From positions 4,030,001 to 4,094,000 of the forward strand of contig NC_079491.1 of assembly GCF_020520425.1 (NCBI RefSeq): 64,000 nucleotides of DNA. The letters run 5' to 3'. The stretch is from Spinacia oleracea (taxonomy: Eukaryota > Streptophyta > Magnoliopsida > Caryophyllales > Amaranthaceae). Below, one piece after another: positions 35,054 to 45,995 of the stretch; within the stretch, counting starts at the first letter, position 1, and every line of letters begins with the position of its first letter. The notes under the pieces are model-generated. The model worked only from the letters and a program-made list of their open reading frames with translations. It did not search any database and had not been told where the DNA came from. A program made the translations under genes and the position numbers.

Positions 35054-35700
35054 AACGTGTCTTACTCAGGCTACATATGCTGGTGTTTTTAACTTTCCAG
35101 CTTTTTTTGAGCTTTGTTTCCAAATGAAGTGTGTATGTGGTGTAATGTAGTTATGTAGATCTCATCTTAAACAAGGCATGACTTTGTGATTATGGTTTTC
35201 ACTAATTTTCGGTTAAAGTGTGTGTTTAATCCAAAAACTTCAATTATATATGAAATTCCTACCAGGTGCGGGTACTTGGTAAATGTCGCGTTTGTGTACA
35301 TGATATTGATAGTATGACGCTGGGCACGGTTGAGGGCGGAGAGGCCTATATCGGATATGTGCCTTCAAACAAATATCTGAGGACATTGTAGTAATTGCAC
35401 CATTATTTTTAAAATTTTTGAGTATCATATTTGAGAGATGAACATCATTCTTGAACTTCGGAGTACCATTTTGGAACTTCTTAATATCATATTCGAACTT
35501 ATTTTAGTTTGATATATTTTTGTCAAAACATATATGATAGTACCTCGGGCACGGTTTGGGTATCACTCTACAAATGTTTTTCTCGACCATAATTAGTCAA
35601 GTTGATACAATCATATGCATAAGCGATAGGCTCCCCTTCCTAAATCCTAATCTAGTCATTTTATCATTCTTAAAAGTTCTACTATGAGTAGAGTCTTCTA
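35054..35700 (+). other. 3' flank of LEA gene 1 with a dispersed repeat
   Basis: Downstream of the stop there is likely 3' untranslated sequence. About 35335-35560 ('GCCTATATCGGATATGTGCC', 'GAGTATCATATTTGAGAG', 'TTGAACTT') is a copy of the repeat that surrounds the Pack-MULE at 45.36-47.55 kb. Confidence 0.6.
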
Positions 35701-35966
35701 CTTCCTCTGTTCCACAATAGATGCATCATTTCTCATTGCACGTATGTCAACGCGCTTATTTGAACATTAATATCTCTAAATGTGTACAAGTAAAAATTAT
35801 AAAAAGTTGATATTTCGAATCCTTGCATTAATACGAATTTAAGTATTTAACAAGATCACACTTGACTATGTTTTTTCTTACGCAAGAGTGAAAAAAAGGT
35901 TGTCAAAGTTGATTGATGAACAGTGCGCAAATGAAAAATGATGCATCTATTATGGAACGGAGGAAG
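35701..35966. mobile_element. Stowaway-like MITE
   Basis: Inverted ends CTTCCTCTGTTCCACAATAG and CTATTATGGAACGGAGGAAG, inner pairing ATGCATCATTT / AAATGATGCAT, TA on both sides. Confidence 0.9.
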
Positions 35967-36737
35967 TACTATTTTTTTCCTTCTTGATGTTGATAAGGAT
36001 GTATTGAGTCACGGACAAAGTCCAAGATAATTGACAAACATACAATACATTTTTGTACCATTCAAAGAATTACAAAGCTTTTGATAAAGTGTATCGTTAT
36101 TCGACGTCCGTGTACGCTAATATTACTCTCATAATTAATGTGAAAGTACAATTATGTCCTTATAAAAAGTTAACCTCTTCCTTTATTTTTATCACCCCTT
36201 CCCCTTCGCCGACGTCCTTTTTACCTCGCCGAAAAACATTTATTACGGCAAGAATTGAAGTAGCGTCAATGGTGGACGACAAAGAGGCTGCAACTTCCGG
36301 TAAGGAGGGAGATTATGTGACCGGAGTTTTGTGACCGGAGGTTCTTGACAAGCAAACAAATTTTTGTTAGGGTGAGGGTGACAGTGGACGAGGGTGAGAG
36401 TTTTCATAAAAGTTAAAATTGTATTTTAACGTAAAAAATGCGGGCAGTTTTAACGAATGAGGGCGTGGATTAAAAATACCCGTGATAAAAAAACAATAGA
36501 TCCGTTGATGAGTAATAAAACGCCGACACATGTAACCCTTTACATAGCACACTTGTCAATTCTTAATGAGTCATGGTGAATATAGTACATTTTGCTAACG
36601 TGAACTTATTTCCTCAAAACTGATTTGTCCACGTTTCCCCATTTCTCGTTCTAACTTTTTAAACCCCCGAATTTCTCAACCCAATTAATTTCGACGTGTT
36701 CATTTTTTCTTTACAAAAGTTTTTTCAAAAAAAGAAA
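35967..36737 (+). other. upstream region of LEA gene 2
   Basis: No separate gene supported. TCCACGTTTCC (ACGT core) at about 36628-36638 could be an ABA-response element. The duplicated 'TGTGACCGGAG' words near 36315-36340 are unexplained. Confidence 0.35.
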
Positions 36738-38283
36738 ATGGCAAACGAAGAACCAAAAGCCGCGATAACAATCGGAGAAGCATTAGAGGTGGTTGCGACA
36801 ATCGTCGGCAACAAACCCGTCGACGACAGCGATGCCGCCGCCATTCAAGCCGCCGAGATGAGGGCTACCGGCGCCACCGCTCCTCCTATCAACGGCATTG
36901 GATTTCAGGCCCAATCTGCTGCTATGGTTAATGCTCGTAGGATTTACGATGAGGAGAAAACTACCCTTGCTGAAGTTATCGGGGTCAGTAACGCACTTTT
37001 ATTTCAATACTTCTTTGATTTGATTATGTTACTAATTCCTTGAATTTGTGAATTTTTTAATCCTACTTGCATCTTGTGATTCGCTATTATAAAATTAATT
37101 GATTGATTTTAAGCAATCATGTGCGATTTATATTAATTAGATTGCTAATTGTACAATATATGTTTGTGAGCAAAAGAAAGGGAGTTTAATTGCAAATTGC
37201 AAATTGCGTCATTACCTAAATTAAGTGATACGGGGAATTGGGGAGGATAGTTGCCACAACTTTTGTGATCTCTATTTGTAAAATCATGTTATATCCTCAA
37301 GCATGGTGACCAGTGTTAGAATATGTCTTGAATCGATCTGTCCCCATTTCTTCAACATCCGAGCACGAAGATATCGCTGTATTATGTAATATGTCCTCCT
37401 CGCTTCATGTGGATGTAGCTAATACTTTGTTGGTGAACTACGTTAAATATCCGTATTTTTTATTTACGTTTTTATAAACGACGCTAAATCTCCGTGTTTT
37501 TTTATCTACGTTTTAATTGTCTTTTTTTTCTCCCATTACAACAACTACATTGTTACGAGGCTGGGATCCGAGTGGGGGTTCCACAGTAGGAACTCTAAGT
37601 ATCAAAAGTGACTCGTAATAGTACCCATTAATTTGATATTGGTACTGAGATTAATATGGTATTGGTACACCTGTACATTTCTAAGAAATACCAATACAAA
37701 CCAAGAATGGTTGAATTTGTGTCACTTGTGGCCATACCACTTGATGTTTAGCATTCCTCGTTATACTGTGTGATTAATTTTGTGGAAAATGTGGATTGAT
37801 GTACTAAATCTTGGGGGTGGGTTAATGTGCAGGATGCAACTGAGAAGTTAGAGAGTGACAAGTGACTCGTATTGGTACCTATTAACTTGATATTGGTACT
37901 GAGATTAGTATGGTATTGGTATACCACTACATTGCTAAGAAGTGACAATACAAACCAAAATGGTTGTATTTGAGTCACTTGTGTCCATAAAACCACTTGA
38001 TGTTTAGCAATCCTCGTTATACTGTGTGATTAATATTGTGGAAAATGTGGATTGATGTACTAAATCTTGGGTGGTGCGGGTTAATGTGTAGGATGCAACT
38101 CAGAAGTTAGAGAGTGACAAGCCAGTAACAATGAGAGATGCAGAGAAGGTTAGAGCGGCAGAGTTGCAAGGGGACTTGGATGGCCTCATTGGCACTCACG
38201 CGGACGCTCCTAAGGAATCAGTGACCCCCGGAGGTGTCGCCGAGGCGTTAGCCACCGCTGCAAATATCAACCACCCTTCCTAA
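36738..38283 (+). CDS. LEA protein, SMP family, two-module gene 2 of array
   Basis: Two exons (36738-36983, 38092-38283), phase 0, 145 residues. The start is MANEEPKAAITIGEALEVV, so the protein begins directly with what is module 2 in the neighbours (about 9-65: 'KPVDDSDAAAIQAAEMRATG'). Exon 2 gives module 3, beginning DATQKLESDKPVTMRDAEKV and ending TPGGVAEALATAANINHPS, with an inserted 'DGLIGTHADAPKES' similar in place to that of gene 1. No exon for module 1 is found between 35.1 and 36.7 kb. Two-module family members are known in other plants, so it may be functional. The intron contains a tandem duplication that makes a decoy copy of the start of exon 2 (37833). Confidence 0.9.
37602..38121 (+). 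repeat. ~258-bp tandem duplication covering the exon 2 acceptor of LEA gene 2
   Basis: Copy 1 (about 37602-37862) and copy 2 (about 37863-38121) share 'GTGACTCGTA', 'GATATTGGTACTGAGATTA', 'CACTTGATGTTTAGCA', 'TGGATTGATGTACTAAATCT' and the acceptor plus first ten codons of exon 2 (GATGCAACT..GACAAG). In copy 1 the codons run into TGA at 37863; copy 2 continues into the real exon. Confidence 0.9.
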
Positions 38284-38566
38284 TAAGCTTGTTTGTAGTT
38301 CTCTAGTGTTCTACATGTACATTGTTTGGAGTTTGGCAGTTTGCTTACATTGTTCATGTTCATAAAGATCCTCTGTTTTTTTGTGTGTTTTTGATGAAGA
38401 ATTACAATGGGGAAGTTACATAACCAATTACACGAGTTACATGGTTGGCTGGATGCCTTGATGTAGTCTTTGTCAAATCTTTAGGTGTTATGTTCTTGTG
38501 GTCAATTAATGGTCATGTTGCTGAAATAATTCACGATTCTTGTTTTTCCCCTAGTACATTACGCAT
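38284..38566 (+). other. 3' flank of LEA gene 2
   Basis: Probable 3' untranslated region, T-rich; nothing else seen. Confidence 0.45.
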
Positions 38567-39985
38567 CACTCCACATTAGGTACAAGCATCCGCGTTTTTA
38601 CCTACCGTTTTAAACAGTCGGTAAAAGTTATTGGTATGTTTGCCGGTAACTAAGTTTAATAATGTTTAGCAGTCGGTAAAAAATTACCTACAGCTAGACG
38701 ATGATGTGGCATGTCAAGCTTATTACCACCACTCGTGCATGTAAGCAACCTATTGCCTAGTGCTGTGTAGTTTTTGCGGATCTTTTACCAAACTAGCTAC
38801 TTTTACAATTTTATTTATCAAAATGGCTACTTTTAAAATCTATTTACCAAACTAGCTACTACGTATAATTTATTTACCAAAATGACTATTTTCATTTTGT
38901 GGCAAAAACAATTAAACTGGTTTTGTTTGGTGCATTTTTTTAGTATAGTTAACCGGCTTTTTGGGGGTTTAGTTATCTTTTATTTTTGTTTACTTTATAC
39001 TCCCTATTAATTTTTCTTTTGAATTTGCCCATAAATAATATAAAATGTTGCTCTTGATGGTTTAATTTTGATACATACATGATACAGCATAGTAATACGT
39101 TAAGTTCATTTTTTTTTTTACCCATTTTAATATTTTAATTACGTTTACTTTTTGACAACATAAACTCCAATGGTCGGAATTTTTTTATTATGCATGCTTG
39201 TTATGACGCATTATCTTCTCAAGTTACACACTTGCTACATATTCTTGCTCCAATGATAAGTTAATTATTAATTAATTATTTTAATTAATTTTTATTCAAT
39301 TCATAGTTTCAACTTAATAATGAGAAATTACAGTAATTTAAAAAACAAAAAATTACAATTGAGTATACTAAGATAGTGGTCCGACTTGTAGGGATAATAG
39401 ACGCAAAAATTTGCATTGTTAGACGCCTTTATTGCACGCGTTACTGTTCTCCTTCACGTCACTTTCACGCATACGGTTTTAGAATATGTTAAATTCTTGG
39501 TTGATCGAGTTTGCCAAGCAAATTCGTTTAACACAAAGAATTCGCGTAGCTAAGAGATCGGATTAACAATATCTGCAACAAGGTTCAACTAATTTCTTTA
39601 TATTTGTAATATTTGCGAGCAAGTCTTTTAAAAACTTTGAAGTTGCAAGAGGCTAAAAATATAAGTAAATTGTCAATCGGTTCATTATTAAAAAAATTCA
39701 AATCGGTTCACTGTGTAAAAAAATTAAACCGGTTATCTGGTTTTAAAAAAACTCAAACCGGTTTATTGGTTTTTAATTGAATGTAAAAAAATTAGCTACT
39801 TTTTTTTTTTTGAAACTAATTAAAGAATAGCTACTTTAGGAAATACAATTTAAAACTAGCCGTTTTGGTAAATAAAATTTTAAAAGTAGCTAGTTTGGTA
39901 AAAGATCCAAACTTTCACGTGCCATTTTTCACCCCTCCTCAACTGTTTAGAACGGTTGGTAAAAACGCAAGCATTTTTTGTAGTG
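38567..39985. mobile_element. non-autonomous CACTA-like element with a nested TIR element
   Basis: Left CACTCCACATTAGG..GCATCCGCGTTTTTACC and right GGTAAAAACGCAAGCATTTTTTGTAGTG are inverted, with shared inner words 'ACCGTTTTAAACAGT'. The core is not CACTA-like but is a second inverted element (38778-39908). No transposase frame. The 3-base target duplication is not clear. Confidence 0.65.
38778..39908. mobile_element. TIR element nested in the CACTA-like element
   Basis: Left GGATCTTTTACCAAACTAGC and right GCTAGTTTGGTAAAAGATCC are perfect inverted copies. The arms continue with 'TACTTTTA' / 'TAAAAGTA' and 'TTTACCAAAATG'-type words for about 100 bases. Long arms suggest the Mutator group, but no 9-base duplication was found. 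The AT-rich core encodes nothing recognisable. Confidence 0.7.
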
Positions 39986-40321
39986 ATCACATGAGGGGTT
40001 ATGAATAGGTTTAATAGTTTCAGGGAAGGAAATAGCGCAACCGAATAAATTACAAATGTAGGATATTTAGTTATAGTGATTTGATATGGTCCTCTTTTAT
40101 CTTTCACTATCTTATTAATTCTATATCTATTCAGGGTTGGTTAAATCAAGAACAAAAAGCGTCTGTTAGGAAACAAATACACTTGTACTGATAAAATTAA
40201 GTATGTTACTAGGATTAATTTGTATATTATTGTCTACCAACACTATACTAATTGCTACTCATTAGTCATTAGTACTACGTTCACAGTATTAATCAATGTC
40301 GATAGACTTTCTGCCTTATTA

Positions 40322-40545
40322 AAAGTTAGGGCTGGCAATTCCTTACACGATTTGATAACCCGACATGAACCCTGCCTAAAGTTACTGAGAGAAATTCGAG
40401 CCCGACCTGAATTGAACCAGAATGACTTGAAATCGACCTGATTGACCCATTTGTCATATTTTATAGTAATATTAAGTTTCAATATTTCTAACATTTTTTA
40501 CACAACCCGAAACCAAACCCGAACCTGACCGAATTACCACCCCTA
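40322..40545. mobile_element. hAT-like MITE upstream of LEA gene 3
   Basis: TAGGGCTGGCAA near the left and TTACCACCCCTA at the right are inverted hAT-type ends. CTTATTA(A/T) at 40314-40321 and 40546-40553 may be the 8-base duplication. The interior (GAGAGAAATTCGAGCCCGACC) is shared with 55655-55905. Confidence 0.7.
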
Positions 40546-40664
40546 CTTATTATACTAATCACTATCCCTAAAGGTTGTTAATGTTATTGTCCAAGGCTTC
40601 CTATATCTGGTCATCTTTATCCTATACGTTTCTTTCCTTGATTTGGACAAAGTGCCACTTGTAA

Positions 40665-40670
40665 TGCATG
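40665..40670 (+). promoter_or_regulatory. RY motif upstream of LEA gene 3
   Basis: TGCATG, the core bound by B3 factors of the ABI3/FUS3 type in seed promoters, lies about 215 bases before the ATG. A six-base match can arise by chance; the seed-gene context makes it plausible. Confidence 0.35.
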
Positions 40671-40770
40671 TATGTAATCTGTTGTCATGCTCCAAAATCT
40701 CCACATCATGTAAGAACCGAACCATAATATTCCATGTTCACCGAATCACCGATTAATTCCTCCATAGTAT

Positions 40771-40780
40771 ATATATAAAA
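40771..40780 (+). promoter_or_regulatory. TATA box of LEA gene 3
   Basis: TATATATAAA about 105 bases before the ATG, followed by an A/C-rich leader typical of plant transcripts. Confidence 0.55.
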
Positions 40781-40880
40781 TTAATAAAGACGACAATCAC
40801 ACCACAACCCCAACAAAAACAACATCATACCATCAAACCAAAACTGTGACTTAATTAAAAGCATATATCACACACCAAAC

Positions 40881-43760
40881 ATGTCTCAAGAACAACCAAG
40901 GCGCGGTGGTACAGACCAAGAGCAACCAAGGCGCGGTGGCGCAGACCAAGAGCAACCAAGGAACGGTGGCGCAGAGCAAGAGAAACCACAACAACAGCCA
41001 ATCAAGTACGGCGATGTGTTCTCAGTGTCTAAGAAGATTGCCAATGAGCCCATAGCACCATTAGACGCTGCTGCCATGCAGTCAGCTGAGAATCAAGTGA
41101 TGGGCCAAACCCAAAAAGGTAGTCCGGCTTCCCTTATGCAATCGGCCGCCACCAAGAACGTCCAAGCCGGAGTCACCCCTCAAGGTGGCGCCACCGATGT
41201 TGGGAAGAACCAAGGGATGACTGTTACTGAGAGTATAGTTGGTGGTCAGCGTATCATTACCGAGTCTATTGGTGATCAGGTATTTCTACTTCTTTAATTA
41301 GTTTGTTAATTCGTTATTTGAAGTTACATACAACTTTTTTACTTCTAAACTACGATAGTATGTTACTCGGGATCAATTGATGCAGGATCATATATCTTGA
41401 ATCGATTAAGTTTCTTTTGAACAATCTAGTATAGGATCCCATAGCCTATTTTCTAGGTTTTTTAGGCATATATATAAAAAGTAATTCTATTTAGAATATA
41501 TTCTATTCGCCTGATTTATATTTATTTTATCTGAACTTAGCTGAATTTATTTAAACTTATCAAAATTTATTTTAGTTATAAATTATATTTGATTAATTCT
41601 TATTTTTTCTGGTTTATCCTTGTCTTTTCTGAATTTATCTGAATTTATTTTTTCTTAAAATAAGAATAAGGTGAATAGAATAGAGGCTTAATTTAATTTC
41701 TTAAACTATTTTATCTTACTATTTTATCTTAAATAAAGAAATAGTTTAATGGATATAGGATTAAATGTTAGAATATGTCTATAATAGATCAAACCTCTCT
41801 AAATAATCCGGTGTAGGGATGTTTGGGCCTATTTTCCAGGTCTTTTCGCATTTGTCTAGTATTATTACTCTTTCATCTTAAACAAAGAAACCATTTAATT
41901 GATGTAGGATCAAATATTAGAATATGTTTTGAATCGATCAAGCCTCTCCGAATAATCCTCCATAGGGAAGTTGGAGCCTATTCCAAGGTCTTTTTCGCAT
42001 TTGTCTAGAAAATATTATTTAAATTCTTTACGTTATCACTTAGTGGTAGTTTCTACCTCTTTTTAAGATCGATGAAACTTCCCTTCTATCGACCACGTAG
42101 CTAACATATTATTAATAAGTCACGTTAAATCTTGGTGTTTTTTATTTGCGTTCTTACTTATCTTTGTACTACCTCCGTTTCAAAAAAATCTTTACAGTTA
42201 CTATTTGAACGGACTCCGGTGCAATATTTGATCGTTAATATATCCAGTTTCGTATGGGAAAAAATTATAAAAGATTGATATTTATAAAATACATTTAGAG
42301 ATGAATCTAACAAGATATCTCATGATAATTTATGAGAGATATAATAGTGAGAATTTATGGTCAAAGTTTTGATTTTTAGACACATTTTTTAAAGCGTAAA
42401 AATCTTTTTGAAACGGAGGTAGTATCTGTTATAAAATGATGTTTAATCATATGGATCTAGGTGGTAGCCAGATATGCTGACAAAAATCCAAACCCAACCC
42501 AAGCCAAAATGGTAGCTCCACCATCAGCAGTAGACCGCGATGCAGTGACCATAGGAGAAGCCCTGGAGGCATCTGCAATATCCGCTGGGGACAAGCCAAT
42601 AACACAGACTGATGCCGCCGCCATTCAGGCTGCGGAGATGCGCGTCACTGGCGCCGGTTACATTCCCCCTGGTGGCATTGGAGCGGAGGCTCAATCCGCC
42701 GCCACGAGGAATGAACAAATCAAGTCTGATCAAAACAAGATCACTCTTGGAGATGTCCTTACGGTATAACTATTGTCTATTCTAATAATAGTCTCTTGTT
42801 TTTTCCAAAATATAAGCATATTACATCATATGCATAATAAGTGGCAGATTTTGGATTGTGGACAATATAATTACAATATAATTAGATGTTAGAAAAAGTA
42901 TACTCCTTCTGTCTAGATTAATGTGACACTTACCGGGACACATAGTTGGATATTTGTTTATCAAATACTTCCTCCGTCTCAAAATAAGGGTAACATTTTA
43001 TTTTTTGCACTATTCACATAATCTACTTTTGTTATTTTTTTATGATCTACACTTTAGGAAAAATATATTCATGCGGAATCTTGTTAGATTCATGTTAATG
43101 TAAATGAATTTTTTTTATAATTTTTACTTTTAACGGTAATAAATATATTAATTGTTTAAGATTGATATTCATTGACAAACATGAAAAAAAAGTGTAGCAA
43201 ATAAAAAGTGTCGGAGTAAGTATTATTTTATTAGAAAAGTAGATCAGAAAGTAGACAGTGAAGTGTTTATCATAATTCAATGTGACAAAGTGGTACCATA
43301 ATTTTTTGGTAGTGGAAATTGAGATTAATAAAATAATTATGGGGCTTTTCTAAAATAAAAATGTAAAAATTAATGTATGTTAGGATGAAAATAAAAAGTG
43401 TGACAACTTATTTGGGACATGGGTTATTTGTTTTATATCTTGACATAAGAGTATGTATGGTTTTTAAGGAATTTTCTTTGTGGGTTCGGTGGACGCCGAT
43501 GCAATTGGCGGTGCCACGGTACATAACAACATGGGATAATTTGATGAGCGTCTTGACTAATATTTTGTTGTATGTTTGGCATGTTATAGGATGCAGCAAC
43601 AAAACTGTCGGATTATGACAAACCAGCAACAGTTCAAGATGCGGAGAGGGTGATAGCAGCGGAGATGAGAAACAACCCGAATTTGGAAACCGAAGTTGGT
43701 GGAGTCGGTGAATCGGTGGCGGCAGCAGCAAGGCTAAACCAACAGAAGTTCAAGAAGTGA
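40881..43760 (+). CDS. LEA protein, SMP/D-34 family, gene 3 of array
   Basis: Three phase-0 exons (40881-41279, 42461-42763, 43590-43760) give 290 residues, the longest of the five. The N-terminus holds a 10-residue unit three times (residues 4-13, 14-23, 24-33: EQPRRGGTDQ, EQPRRGGADQ, EQPRNGGAEQ), charged and Gly-rich. Module 1 (about 40-100) has 'IKYGDVFSVSKKIANEPIAP' and 'GQTQKGSPASLMQSAA', and exon 1 ends 'GGQRIITESIGDQ', the family's usual end of this exon. Exon 2 opens VVARYADKNP, and module 2 starts at about 162 (VTIGEALEASAISAGDKPIT). Module 3 starts at 235 (DAATKLSDYDKPATVQDAER) and lacks the insertion of genes 1-2. Predicted cytosolic/nuclear, hydrophilic. Introns hold Stowaway elements and tandem repeats. 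Confidence 0.94.
41372..42010 (+). repeat. three degenerate ~115-bp repeats in intron 1 of LEA gene 3
   Basis: Copies at about 41372-41468, 41746-41860 and 41895-42008 share 'TTAATTGATGTAGGATCAAA', 'TTAGAATATGT..TGAATCGAT' and 'GCCTATTTTC.AGGTCTTTT'. A further related stretch (GTTAGAATATGTCTTGAATCG) is in the intron of gene 2 near 37316. A TIR element separates the first two copies. Confidence 0.7.
41500..41682. mobile_element. small TIR element in intron 1 of LEA gene 3
   Basis: ATTCTATTCGCCTGATTTAT and AAGAATAAGGTGAATAGAAT are imperfect inverted ends around words of the type 'CTGAATTTATCTGAA'. A relative lies at 60485-60667. Confidence 0.6.
42169..42422. mobile_element. Stowaway-like MITE in intron 1 of LEA gene 3
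   Basis: CTACCTCCGTTTCAAAAAAA + TCTTTA and AAATCTTTTTGAAACGGAGG + TAG are inverted, with TA on both sides. It ends only 39 bases before exon 2. Confidence 0.88.
42968..43220. mobile_element. Stowaway-like MITE in intron 2 of LEA gene 3
   Basis: CTTCCTCCGTCTCAAAATAA at the left and a decayed GTGTCGGAGTAAG at the right, with matching inner words (ATTTTTTGCAC / GTAGCAAATAAAAAG). TA flanks both ends. Confidence 0.65.
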
Positions 43761-43834
43761 GTGAGTACGCGTTGTACGACTGTGTACATAAGCATCGACA
43801 ACTATGTAAAACAAGTTTAATCAAGCATATAAGC

Positions 43835-43992
43835 CGGGTTTTTGGAGCGGCGTTAAGAGGTAAATCCGTATATAGGTCAGTTTTTGAAGGGGTGTTAATA
43901 GGTAAATCTGGATGTAAGTTTGTTTTTGGAAGTGGTTTTAAGTTGTCAACAGGTAAATCCGTATGTAGGTTGGTTTTTGGAGGGGTGCTAAA
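43835..43992 (+). repeat. ~55-bp tandem repeat just after LEA gene 3
   Basis: Three to four units of the type 'GGTAAATCCGTATATAGGTC..TTTTTGGAGGGGTG' lie 75 to 230 bases after the stop codon, probably in the 3' untranslated region. Confidence 0.75.
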
Positions 43993-44273
43993 TAGATGCA
44001 GACTACTAGTACTAATTAGCTAGCTATAAATCTTTCCTTGAGGAATGGGTGTGATTATCATGTACAAGTAATCTCTCTTTTAATCTAATTCCTAGCTTTG
44101 TGTATGTTTTGGCTACTTGGATTAGCAAAATTGGTACTTTAATTTATGTTTCAATGAACACCATACGCGCGTGTGACCATGGTCTAATTTTGCAGATAAG
44201 CAACGAATCAAGAATATACGTGAACCTATCAAAATTGATAGGCAAATAGTTTCTCTCTGTACTTTGTTACCCC
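43993..44273. other. spacer after LEA gene 3
   Basis: Likely end of the 3' untranslated region and spacer; nothing else seen. Confidence 0.4.
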
Positions 44274-44550
44274 TCAGGGTGCGTTTTGTCACCTTAAAGA
44301 AATAAGTTCAGATAAGTACCAATAAGTTCAGATAAGTCCCAATAACTTCAGATAAGTTCAGATAATTTCAATTTCAATAAGTTTCAATAAGTAATATTAA
44401 TAATTTTTTTTATTATTAATATTATAACTTTTTTTATTATTTATAATAATAATAATAATAATAATAATAATTATTATTATTATTATTATTTATTATTTAT
44501 TATTTATTAAGATAAGTCAGTTCAAATAAGTTGAACAGAACTCAGCCTGA
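44274..44550. mobile_element. MITE with (AAT)n core
   Basis: TCAGGGTGCGTTTTGT and its approximate inverse AACAGAACTCAGCCTGA bound 'AATAAGTTCAGATAAGT' repeats and a long (AAT/ATT)n tract (about 44440-44510). Superfamily not determined. Confidence 0.6.
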
Positions 44551-45357
44551 GAGGTAATTTGCGGCGCCTTCATCAAATTTGAGCATTGAAGTTGATATTT
44601 GATTGCCATCACTAACAACAATCACAAAAGATCTATGGATAACTCTTATATCGGTTTTTCTAATGAGTATTTTATATTTGTGGGCTTAAATATAGCACTT
44701 TTATGAGTCTTAACTGGTGTTTTATAGGCGTTCATTAGAAAAACTGTTTACTTAGTTTAGTACCATCGGACTATGAAAATTATTAGGTGGTAATCGATTG
44801 CACCGTCCACCTAAAGATATTTTTATGTCTATTAGTGGATTCTATTACATTTTCTTCTCTATATGTAAGGAGAAAATAAGTCAGGGTGTATGTAATATGT
44901 TATAAATATAATCGAACTATAAGAGTACCCCTTTGTTTGTTTTAATAAAGAAATAAATCTAGATTAGCCCATCAAATAGGACCAACTTATTTTATCGTTC
45001 ATTCGAATGGTAAATGAGAATAAATCACTACAAGAGTTAAACTAATAAAGCATGTAAAAGTAATTATAATCATGATTAACCATGGAATTTGCTCCCGAAT
45101 TTGCCTTCAGGAGATATTGGTGAAAAGAGATCGATTCGAATCTCGAAATATACTTGTCCATATCGACAATAATATTGAAGATCACCCTGTGAACCTCCCA
45201 TTCACTTAAGATCTGGGTAGATGACGCAAAAATTCCCTGCATTTGCCCATATTTGATTTTAATTCGTCTCTTAAAGATGGTCTTCATTTTCTTATATAGT
45301 AATATGTTCCACCATTTAACTCCACTTGCTACATTCAGTTAAAAAGATAAGAGGGCA
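44551..45357. other. intergenic, no gene supported
   Basis: AT-rich; no domain in the short frames, no complete element seen. Confidence 0.45.
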
Positions 45358-45995
45358 GAAAAGGCCCATATCAGATATGTGCTTTCTAACATATATATGA
45401 AGGCACGGTGATAATTGTACTATTATTTTGAAAACTTTTGTGTACCATACTTGAGAATGAACACCATTTTTGAACTGAGTACCATATTTAAACTTTTGAG
45501 TATCATCTTTAAACTTTCGGATTTTTCATGAAATACCCCTCAATTTTCACGAAATTCACCAAATGCCCCTCAACTTTCAGAAATTCACCAAATGCCCCTC
45601 ACCTTTAATATAATACCCAAACTACCCTTACTAATGACACGCCGTTAGTCTGCCGTTAGTCTGCCGTTAGCCTACTTTTCTAATTCACCAAATGCCCCTA
45701 CAATGTAACTTATTTCACCAAATACCCCTATTTTAAAATATAATTCACCAAATGCCCAAATGTAAAAATTACATTTTTAAAGCCCAACGGCTAGTTTTTG
45801 GGCATGTGTATGTCGGCCGAAAAGAAGGAACAGTCCTTGTCGGCTGGTGTTATGGGGGAGGAAATTGATGAAGCAGGTTCTCCGTGCTAATTTATTGGTG
45901 GCGTTTCTGTGATTTCTCCGGCTAACAATTGTCCATTGGTTGGGGTTGGGGTTTGGTTGGGGTTGGGTTCTCTCTCTCCATTTTTTTAAAGACAA

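Noticed and set aside
45777-45995. Minus-strand frame at the inner edge of the Pack-MULE arm
   Set aside because: Partly made of the inverted arm and a GGTTGGGG-type run; no domain recognised.
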